Shown: piece by piece, positions 24,054 through 31,374 of the stretch
How the letters are laid out: every line of letters begins with the position of its first letter
How positions within the stretch are numbered: position 1 is the first letter of the stretch
NCBI GenBank assembly: GCA_937901965.1
Contig: CALGSW010000005.1
Coordinates: 1-31,374 of the forward strand
DNA length: 31,374 nucleotides
DNA from: an uncultured Bacteroidota bacterium
Lineage (GTDB): Bacteria > Bacteroidota > Bacteroidia > Bacteroidales > UBA932
Reading direction: 5' to 3'
The notes under the pieces: generated by a model
What the model saw: only the letters and a program-made list of their open reading frames with translations
The model's database searches: none
What the model was told of the DNA's origin: nothing
Program-made: the position numbers and the translations under genes

Positions 24054-25637
24054 ATGTACAATTACGACTATATAATTGTTGGGAGCGGACTTGCAGGACT
24101 CTACTCGGCATACAGAGCCTCCAGATACGGGAGGGTTGCTTTAATCACAAAGTCCGGCATAAGAGAGAGCAATTCATACTTTGCCCAGGGAGGAATCGCT
24201 GCTGTTACGGATGATGAAGATGCAACTGAATTCCATTTTGAGGATACAATTGTTGCCGGAAGGGGTCTGAGTGACCACGGTGCTGTTGAAATTCTTGTGA
24301 AGGAGGGGCCGGAAAGGATAAGAGAACTTATTGATGAGGGGATGGAATTTGATATGAAAGATGGCGAGCTTGCACTTGGACTGGAGGGAGGTCACCATAG
24401 GAGACGTATTCTTCATGCTGGCGGTGATGTTACCGGAAGAAGAGTTACCGAATTTATGATTAGCAAAGTATCAGAAAATAGTCAGGTTAATGTTTTTGAA
24501 AATCTTGCAGCAATTGAAATCCTGGCAGAGGATGGTGTTTGCGAAGGGATAAGGGCTTGGGATCTCAAACGGGGTGAAGAGATTATTTTCTGCGGAAATA
24601 TCACTATTCTTGCTACAGGGGGTGCATCCGCCATATATACTAACACTACAAATCCATCTACATCTGTGGGGGATGGTATTGCTCTGGCATACAGATCTGG
24701 TTGTATTATTGCCGATATGGAGTTTATTCAGTTTCATCCTACAGCTATTCATACAGAGGAAGATAAGTCCTATCTTATCAGTGAGGCTGTAAGGGGAGAA
24801 GGAGCATATTTAGTAAACAGCAAAGGGGTCAGATTCATGCCGGAAATTCATGAAAATGCAGAGCTGGCTCCACGTGATATTGTTGCCCGATCAATTTACA
24901 AACAAATACAGTCACAAAGTGAACCTTACGTTTATTTGACTTTGGGGCATATTGATCCTGCTAAGATTAAATTGCGTTTCCCAAACATATTTTCCAAATG
25001 CGCATCGCTGGGGATTAATATGAATGATAAAATTCCCGTTGCTCCGGCTGCCCACTATATGGTTGGTGGTGTGAAGACAAATCTTGATGGAGAAAGCACG
25101 CTTAAGAATCTCTTTATTTGTGGAGAACTGGCATCAACAGGGGTAATGGGGGCCAACCGGCTAGCTTCAAATTCTCTCCTCGAGTGCCTGGTTTTTGGTT
25201 ACAGAGCAGTGGAGAAAAGTAGAGATAATCTTGAGTTGAGTAAAACAATGTTTGAATCAGATCTTATTACTAATAAATATACAATTGATTCCGCTCGTGA
25301 AAAAGAGTTTAACTCTCTCTCCGGAAATTTGGCAGAGATTTTGACTAAACATGCAGGCATAGTCCGTAACGAACAATTACTTCACGATGGATTATTCAAG
25401 CTGGAGATGGCGAGAATAATGTATGTTAAAGAGAATAACGAGATATTTGACCTTATGGGAGAGAACCTTATAATTGTAGCTGAACTCATTATAAAATCGG
25501 CCCTTTCAAGAAGGGAGAGCAGAGGAGGTCACTACAGAGAGGATTTTCCCGCAGAGGACAAAGAATATATTCACCATATAGTTCAGCAGAGGGGAAAAAA
25601 CATTACTAATCTGCCTGTTGACATTAGAACTGTCTGA
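24054..25637 (+). CDS. nadB: L-aspartate oxidase
   Basis: FAD enzyme that oxidises aspartate to iminoaspartate, the first step of de novo NAD synthesis. The 527 residues start with the Rossmann FAD motif DYIIVGSGLAGLYSAYRA. SNSYFAQGGIAA, GGHHRRRILHAGGDVTG, FHPTAIH, SEAVRGEGAYLVNSKGVRFM and the C-terminal GVMGANRLASNSLLECLVFG are all typical of NadB and separate it from succinate dehydrogenase flavoproteins. It is the first gene of the NAD operon and is followed by nadC after 4 bp. The product passes to NadA, encoded two genes downstream. Confidence 0.96.
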   Translation: MYNYDYIIVGSGLAGLYSAYRASRYGRVALITKSGIRESNSYFAQGGIAAVTDDEDATEFHFEDTIVAGRGLSDHGAVEILVKEGPERIRELIDEGMEFDMKDGELALGLEGGHHRRRILHAGGDVTGRRVTEFMISKVSENSQVNVFENLAAIEILAEDGVCEGIRAWDLKRGEEIIFCGNITILATGGASAIYTNTTNPSTSVGDGIALAYRSGCIIADMEFIQFHPTAIHTEEDKSYLISEAVRGEGAYLVNSKGVRFMPEIHENAELAPRDIVARSIYKQIQSQSEPYVYLTLGHIDPAKIKLRFPNIFSKCASLGINMNDKIPVAPAAHYMVGGVKTNLDGESTLKNLFICGELASTGVMGANRLASNSLLECLVFGYRAVEKSRDNLELSKTMFESDLITNKYTIDSAREKEFNSLSGNLAEILTKHAGIVRNEQLLHDGLFKLEMARIMYVKENNEIFDLMGENLIIVAELIIKSALSRRESRGGHYREDFPAEDKEYIHHIVQQRGKNITNLPVDIRTV

Positions 25638-25641
25638 AATT

Positions 25642-26481
25642 ATGAAAATAGACTTTTTGATTGAAAAAATTATTGACCTTGCAATAGAAGAGGATGTGAA
25701 TAGTGGTGATATAACAACAGACTCACTAATTCCTGAAGATACTCAGGCTTTAGCAGAGATGACTGCAAAAGCGGATGGAGTTGTATCGGGCCTTGAAGTG
25801 GCCAGAAGAGTGTTCGAGAAATTTGACAGTAATATAAAGTGGAAACCTTACCTTAACGAGGGAGAGAAGGTAGCAAAAGGAGATAAAATTGTTTCTGTTG
25901 AGGGTAGCTACAGAGCTCTGTTAACAGCTGAGAGAACAGCTCTGAACATTCTTCAAAGGATGTCAGGAATAGCAACTTCCACTTCTCATTATGTTGCAGA
26001 GCTATCCGGGACAAATACTAAGCTGCTGGATACGAGAAAAACGGCACCCGGCATGAGAGTCCTTGATAAAATGGCCGTTAAGGCCGGAGGAGGAGAGAAC
26101 CACAGAATGGGGTTGTATGATATGGCACTGATTAAAGATAATCACATTAAGGTTGCCGGTGGCATTGCCTATGCTGTTAAGCAGGTCCGCTCTGCGGTTA
26201 AAAACATTATCATTGAGGTTGAAGTGACAAACCTTGAGGAGACCAGGGAGGCAATTGATGCCGGAGCAGACATTATCATGCTTGATAATATGAGTAATAA
26301 CCTCATGAAAGAGGCTGTTAAACTGATAGATGGACGAGCAAAAACAGAAGCTTCCGGAAATATGAGTCTTAAGAGAATTAAAGAGGTAGCATCTACAGGA
26401 GTGAATTTTATAAGTGTAGGGGCACTTACACACTCTGTTACAGCACTGGATATAAGTATGAATATTGTACCACATAAATGA
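25642..26481 (+). CDS. nadC: Quinolinate phosphoribosyltransferase (decarboxylating)
   Basis: Converts quinolinate and PRPP to nicotinate mononucleotide. I place the start at ATG 25642, 4 bp after the nadB stop; the frame is open further upstream (a TTG at 25618) but that would overlap nadB and add residues unlike the family. The resulting 279 residues are normal. Motifs: EDVNSGDITTDSL near the N-terminus, ERTALNILQRMSGIAT, LDTRKTAPGMRVLDKMAV, GGGENHRMGLYDMALIKDNH, IMLDNMS and EASGNMSLK. The end overlaps nadA by four bases (ATGA). Confidence 0.96.
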   Translation: MKIDFLIEKIIDLAIEEDVNSGDITTDSLIPEDTQALAEMTAKADGVVSGLEVARRVFEKFDSNIKWKPYLNEGEKVAKGDKIVSVEGSYRALLTAERTALNILQRMSGIATSTSHYVAELSGTNTKLLDTRKTAPGMRVLDKMAVKAGGGENHRMGLYDMALIKDNHIKVAGGIAYAVKQVRSAVKNIIIEVEVTNLEETREAIDAGADIIMLDNMSNNLMKEAVKLIDGRAKTEASGNMSLKRIKEVASTGVNFISVGALTHSVTALDISMNIVPHK

Positions 26482-27416
26482 TATACCAAGAGATGGCAAA
26501 TGAGAGCATAGTGAAAGAGATAGAGAGGCTCAAAAAAGAAAAAAACGCAGTAATACTTGCACACTACTACAGCAGACCTGAGATACAAGACATAAGTGAT
26601 TTTCTGGGTGATTCTCTGGCTCTTTCACAGGAGGCCGGGAAAACAAAGGCAGATATAATTCTCTTTTGCGGAGTGAATTTTATGGCAGAGACTGCCTCAA
26701 TAATTTCGCCGGACAAAAAAGTCATTGTTCCGGATAACAGAGCCGGCTGCTCTCTTGCTGAGAGCATTACAGGAGAGGATATTGAAGAATGGAGAGCAGT
26801 TAATCCTGAAGGTGTTGTTGTTTCATATGTAAATACAACGGCAGAGGTAAAAGCCCATACCGATATTTGCTGTACTTCTGCAAATGCACTTACGGTAGTA
26901 AACAGTATATCGGAAGATAAAAAGATATTTTTTGTGCCAGATAAAAACCTCGGTGCATATATAAATCTTAAAACCGGCAGAAATATGGACCTATGGCAGG
27001 GAGACTGCTGTGTTCATGAACGGTTTGATTCTGCAGCCATTAAAGAGATGGCAGAAAAATACCCTTTGGCCGATATACTTATACACCCTGAAAGTAAATG
27101 TTCCGGGGATCCTGTTATCCTGGCAATGCCACAGACTTTCTTTTACTCAACCTCCGGTATGCTCAGACACATTTCCCAATCTGAGAAGAGACAGTTTGTA
27201 ATAATGACTGAGAGAGAGATAATCCATGAAATGAAGAAAATTCACCCTGAAAAGGAGTATATATCTGCAGGAGAGAGAGCTTTATGCGGGCAGATGAAGA
27301 GAAATACAATTGAAAAAGTGCTTCTTGCTCTGCAGAATGAGGCTCCTGAGATTAAAGTTGAGGGAGAGCTCAGGGAGAGGGCATGGAAATCTATTCAAAG
27401 GATGCTTGAGATATGA
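26478..27416 (+). CDS. nadA: Quinolinate synthase
   Basis: 4Fe-4S enzyme that condenses iminoaspartate with dihydroxyacetone phosphate to quinolinate. The 312 residues contain VILAHYYSRPEIQDI, FCGVNFMAETASI and PDNRAGCSLAE. By spacing the cluster ligands are Cys91, Cys178 (in GDCCVH) and Cys270 (ALCGQMKRNT). HPESKCSGDP and the TSGM loop are also typical. The ATG at 26478 overlaps the nadC stop by four bases; a second in-frame ATG at 26493 is possible. The end overlaps the next gene by four bases, so all four genes of this operon look coupled or nearly so. Confidence 0.96.
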   Translation: MIYQEMANESIVKEIERLKKEKNAVILAHYYSRPEIQDISDFLGDSLALSQEAGKTKADIILFCGVNFMAETASIISPDKKVIVPDNRAGCSLAESITGEDIEEWRAVNPEGVVVSYVNTTAEVKAHTDICCTSANALTVVNSISEDKKIFFVPDKNLGAYINLKTGRNMDLWQGDCCVHERFDSAAIKEMAEKYPLADILIHPESKCSGDPVILAMPQTFFYSTSGMLRHISQSEKRQFVIMTEREIIHEMKKIHPEKEYISAGERALCGQMKRNTIEKVLLALQNEAPEIKVEGELRERAWKSIQRMLEI

Positions 27417-29083
27417 TAAGAGGGATTTCTTTAGTCATTCTGCGAATTGTCATTGTATCAATTCTTGCGTTTACACCACTACTACTTGACGGTCAAACAA
27501 ATAGGTCCAAAACAAAGAGAACACCTCAAAAAAAGACAGCAATACCTGTAAAAGTTGAAGAGGTTAAATTACCACCTATGGACTCCTCCTACTCCTTATC
27601 CTATGAATACACTGAGGGAGGAGTTAGTCATTTGTTTACAAGAGGAAGAGTTTTCAAGAATGCTCAGTACTCTGCAATAGATTCATCCGGGAATTTTGCT
27701 TTTATCTACAGAGAGAAGGGGAAGTCATTTGTAAATATTAACGGAAAAAAATATGGTCCATACGATTCTGTTAATGGCAGGAACGACTCTGAAACAGTAC
27801 CGGTAAGACTTTCCCGGGGGGGCAAATTTGCTTTTGTATACACAATTAAGGGTAAGGACTACATTAACATCAATGAGAAAATTCATGGGCCATTCCTCTT
27901 TGCAGATCCCAGATCTCTCTCATTATCTTCAGCAGGAGACTACTCATTTTGTTATCTCCAGAGTAAAGAGAATCTTTATGTTATCATCAACAATAAAAAG
28001 TACGGGCCGTTCCCCGGTGCCGGTAATTTAGCAACCGGGATATTTGATGATGGTAAATACTTTTTTGAATACACAGACAAGGCCGGGGATTTTTTTATAA
28101 ATATAGGAGGAAAAGAATACAGGCATGAAGATGTTGAGTTTCCATCCGGAAAACCGGAGAAAATTTTCATTTTCAAAAAGGGTGACAAATGGTTTGTCAA
28201 TAATGGCGATTCTCTCAGCGGGCCATTCAAAGAGGTCACTGTGCTTGATGCAGACCCTTCCCGCAATATGCTGTCATACAAATACAGAGACAGTTCTTCT
28301 GCAGGCTGGTATCTCAGCGACAGAGGTGTAAAGAGAGGTCCTTTCAAGAATATAGATCTGTTTGGTAATAAACTCTATCATGGAAATGTATCGGTTTTTC
28401 AATTTCAAAAAGATGATGGAATTTATGTCTCTATTGGAGATAAAACAGAGGGGCCTTACAATTACACAAAAAGGCTTTCAATTATTGATGAAAACAACTT
28501 CATTTTTGCATATGAAAAGAGGAACAGATGGTATGTTAACCTAAGAGGCGAGACTTTAAGAGGCTCATATGGTCTCATAGATGATGTTGCAATAATGGCC
28601 AATGGAACTTTTGCCTTTTCCCACAGGGATAAGAATAATACAAACCGCTCTAAACTTACCATAAACAGTAAGGTTACAGATAACGAGGACGGATATATAG
28701 ATGAACTCTTTCTTGCAAATGACGGTAAAACTTTAACCGTAGTAAACAATATGGGGAAGATGTACGTGAATGCTTTTGGAACAGAGTTGGGCCCTTTTCC
28801 TAATATCATGTCTTTAAATGCTACACAATCCGGTGAGTACTATATTGTCGCAAGCGACAGACAAAACTCAAGGAAACTTGTAATAATCAACGGAGTAGTT
28901 TTTGGAGAGTTTGACCAGATAGAGGAGCCCCTTCTAGGTAAAGATGGCCGCTATCTTTTTGTTGGACAAAAAAACGGGGAATATTTCATTTATCAGAATG
29001 GTAAAACATCCGGCCCGTATCAGTCTCTAAGCCGATTCACTCCTACATTGGATTGGATCAAAGGAAATCTTGTAAATTATTAG
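27413..29083 (+). CDS. Exported repeat protein, possible beta-propeller, unknown function
   Basis: I do not recognise a characterised family. The 556 residues begin with a signal peptide (MIRGISLVILRIVIVSILAF, cleavage near DGQ), then a short Lys/Pro-rich linker. The rest is about twelve repeats of 33-44 residues with the pattern F-x-Y...YVNINGK-x-YGPY. GPY/GPF landmarks fall near residues 115, 159, 198, 270, 309, 347, 460 and 534, with weaker copies between. The spacing and alternating hydrophobicity suggest beta-propeller blades, resembling WG-type repeats. Its ATG overlaps the nadA stop (ATGA), so it is translated with the NAD operon. No catalytic motif is visible. Confidence 0.75.
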   Translation: MIRGISLVILRIVIVSILAFTPLLLDGQTNRSKTKRTPQKKTAIPVKVEEVKLPPMDSSYSLSYEYTEGGVSHLFTRGRVFKNAQYSAIDSSGNFAFIYREKGKSFVNINGKKYGPYDSVNGRNDSETVPVRLSRGGKFAFVYTIKGKDYININEKIHGPFLFADPRSLSLSSAGDYSFCYLQSKENLYVIINNKKYGPFPGAGNLATGIFDDGKYFFEYTDKAGDFFINIGGKEYRHEDVEFPSGKPEKIFIFKKGDKWFVNNGDSLSGPFKEVTVLDADPSRNMLSYKYRDSSSAGWYLSDRGVKRGPFKNIDLFGNKLYHGNVSVFQFQKDDGIYVSIGDKTEGPYNYTKRLSIIDENNFIFAYEKRNRWYVNLRGETLRGSYGLIDDVAIMANGTFAFSHRDKNNTNRSKLTINSKVTDNEDGYIDELFLANDGKTLTVVNNMGKMYVNAFGTELGPFPNIMSLNATQSGEYYIVASDRQNSRKLVIINGVVFGEFDQIEEPLLGKDGRYLFVGQKNGEYFIYQNGKTSGPYQSLSRFTPTLDWIKGNLVNY

Positions 29084-29149
29084 TCGGAGACTCCTTTAGT
29101 TTTGCAACACAATATTTTTCAGACAGATAGATGTTTGTTCCACCCATGC

Positions 29150-29182
29150 AAAAAGAGGACAACTAAAAAGTCATCCTCTTTT
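29150..29182 (-). terminator. Terminator of the distal tRNA-Ala
   Basis: Minus-strand GAGGATGAC (29178-29170) pairs with GTTGTCCTC (29163-29155) using two G-U pairs, followed by a T run. On the plus strand these wobbles become mismatches, so it serves the tRNA rather than the repeat-protein gene. It begins 5 bp after the tRNA. Confidence 0.75.
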
Positions 29183-29183
29183 G

Positions 29184-29257
29184 TGGAGAATATCGGAGTC
29201 GAACCGATGACCCCCTGCTTGCAAAGCAGGTGCTCTAGCCAACTGAGCTAATTCCCC
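29184..29257 (-). tRNA. tRNA-Ala (UGC), distal copy
   Basis: 74-nt cloverleaf starting GGGGAATTAGCTCAGTTGG, anticodon loop TTTGCAA with anticodon TGC, T-arm GGTTCGACTCC, discriminator A, no encoded CCA. It is identical over its whole length to the copy at 29602-29675, but has its own promoter and terminator. Confidence 0.96.
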
Positions 29258-29270
29258 GTATAAGCGAGTG

Positions 29271-29299
29271 CAAAGATATAAAAATCCCCAATAACCAAA
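29271..29299 (-). promoter_or_regulatory. Promoter of the distal tRNA-Ala
   Basis: Minus-strand TTTG (29299-29296), 17 bp, TATCTTTG (29278-29271). The -7 box fits TAnnTTTG. Transcription would start about 7 nt before the tRNA. Confidence 0.6.
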
Positions 29300-29310
29300 T
29301 AACCTGAACA

Positions 29311-29430
29311 AAAAAAGTAAAAGAGAGAGCGAAGCAGCAGATAAAAGTATTGTGACTTTTATGCTTGCATAAACAGGAACAATACTGCCATCTGCAACGG
29401 GCGAAGCTCGTTTCTCCCTTTTACTTTTTT
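29311..29430. repeat. 120-bp imperfect palindrome
   Basis: The ends AAAAAAGTAAAAG and CTTTTACTTTTTT are exact complements. Inside, GCAGAT (29337-29342) pairs with ATCTGC (29390-29395), AGTATTGT (29346-29353) with ACAATACT (29379-29386), and TTTATGC (29358-29364) with GCATAAA (29367-29373). It would fold into one long hairpin. It fills most of the 343-bp gene-free stretch between the two tRNA-Ala copies. No ORF of coding character or target duplication was seen. Confidence 0.7.
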
Positions 29431-29492
29431 ATCCAGATTGAGAAACGTCACATTTGAATTCATTTGCTGGATGTAAACCTCTTTGCCGAGCG

Positions 29493-29558
29493 AGAGGGGA
29501 ATCACGGCGACATGAAATGGAGACGTAATTCCAACAAAGAGGGGAATCACGGCGACAT
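29493..29558. repeat. Two-copy 21-bp direct repeat
   Basis: Identical 21-bp units at 29493-29513 and 29538-29558, each beginning AGAGGGGAATC and ending GCGACAT, 45 bp apart. The first unit and its spacer also contain GGAATCACG and CGTAATTCC, an imperfect inverted repeat. It lies in the gene-free stretch between the tRNA-Ala copies. Confidence 0.75.
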
Positions 29559-29596
29559 AAAAAAAAGAGGGCAACTTTACTTTTTAGTCGCCCTCT
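29559..29596 (-). terminator. Terminator after the rRNA-linked tRNA-Ala
   Basis: Minus-strand AGAGGGCGAC (29596-29587) pairs with GTTGCCCTCT (29575-29566), one G-U pair, followed by eight T. It starts 6 nt after tRNA-Ala and should end the 16S-tRNA-Ile-tRNA-Ala transcript. It resembles the terminator of the distal tRNA-Ala. Confidence 0.8.
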
Positions 29597-29601
29597 CTCA
29601 G

Positions 29602-29675
29602 TGGAGAATATCGGAGTCGAACCGATGACCCCCTGCTTGCAAAGCAGGTGCTCTAGCCAACTGAGCTAATTCCCC
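29602..29675 (-). tRNA. tRNA-Ala (UGC), rRNA operon copy
   Basis: 74-nt cloverleaf with anticodon TGC, discriminator A, no encoded CCA. It is separated from tRNA-Ile by 7 bp, the usual Ile-Ala order of Bacteroidetes rRNA spacers. It is followed by a terminator instead of 23S rRNA. Confidence 0.96.
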
Positions 29676-29682
29676 CTGTTAG

Positions 29683-29756
29683 TAGTCCCGAGCGGAGTTG
29701 AACCGCTGACCCCTACATTATCAGTGTAGTGCTCTAACCAACTGAGCTACGGGACT
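29683..29756 (-). tRNA. tRNA-Ile (GAU)
   Basis: 74-nt cloverleaf starting AGTCCCGTAGCTCAGTTGG, anticodon loop CTGATAA with anticodon GAT, T-arm GGTTCAACTCC, discriminator A. It lies 77 bp after the 16S gene on the same strand. Confidence 0.96.
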
Positions 29757-29833
29757 GTAAATATAAAGTAGTCAATGATAGCATAAAGAGTAAAAGATAG
29801 AGAACAAACCTCTCTAGTCAGTAAAAGCTCCAA

Positions 29834-31357
<1,524 letters not shown>

Positions 31358-31374
31358 AAAAATTTTTTATAATG

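Noticed and set aside
29359..29574. A 71-codon minus-strand frame between the two tRNA-Ala genes
   Set aside because: It is made mainly of the palindrome arm and the 21-bp repeats (spacing 45 bp keeps frame by chance), giving a repetitive peptide with no family resemblance.

Overview
The window comes from a member of the Bacteroidota, almost certainly the order Bacteroidales. Four things support this: the 16S rRNA gene at the right end, promoters of the Bacteroidetes type (TTTG, about 19 bp, TAnnTTTG), the use of N-succinyl intermediates for arginine synthesis, and families largely confined to this phylum (DUF4922, AmpG with a large insert). The 16S variable regions look Rikenellaceae-like to me, but I cannot place it below order. 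Base composition is moderately AT-rich and even across the protein-coding part. I see no prophage, insertion sequence, CRISPR array or resistance gene.

Layout. (1) 1-111: promoter and leader of a minus-strand gene off the left edge, probably an rRNA operon. (2) 193-3245, plus: a secreted C69 dipeptidase with its own terminator, then a YeiH-type membrane protein. (3) 3250-11191, minus: a tightly packed eight-gene operon (GNAT-argG-argC-argD-argF'-argB-argE-argH) holding the whole route from glutamate to arginine. It is preceded by a transcribed leader of about 160 nt with a nested stem structure. (4) 11419-16996, plus: OPT peptide transporter, ZupT, peptidase T, YbjQ and a PatB/MalY C-S lyase, closed by a perfect 35-bp inverted-repeat terminator. 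(5) 17029-23938, minus: a five-gene operon of glycosyltransferase, DUF4922 (GalT/HIT-like), SpoIID/LytB-like, AmpG-like permease and NamZ (DUF1343), read here as a peptidoglycan-fragment salvage system. (6) 24054-29083, plus: nadB-nadC-nadA for de novo NAD synthesis, coupled to an exported repeat protein of unknown role. (7) 29150-31357, minus: 16S rRNA, tRNA-Ile and tRNA-Ala ending in an intrinsic terminator with no 23S gene, followed by a second, identical tRNA-Ala with its own promoter and terminator. A long imperfect palindrome and a short tandem repeat lie between the two tRNA-Ala copies.

How the parts work together. The arginine operon should make N-succinylglutamate and carry it through succinylated intermediates to arginine. 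The transporter operon pairs peptide uptake with peptide cleavage and cysteine breakdown. The salvage operon has a secreted exo-muramidase, an inner-membrane permease and apparently cytoplasmic processing enzymes, including a nucleotidyltransferase-like protein with no known function. The most promising undescribed items are the arginine leader RNA, the DUF4922-centred salvage operon, and the 16S operon that terminates without 23S. The last could also be an assembly artefact.
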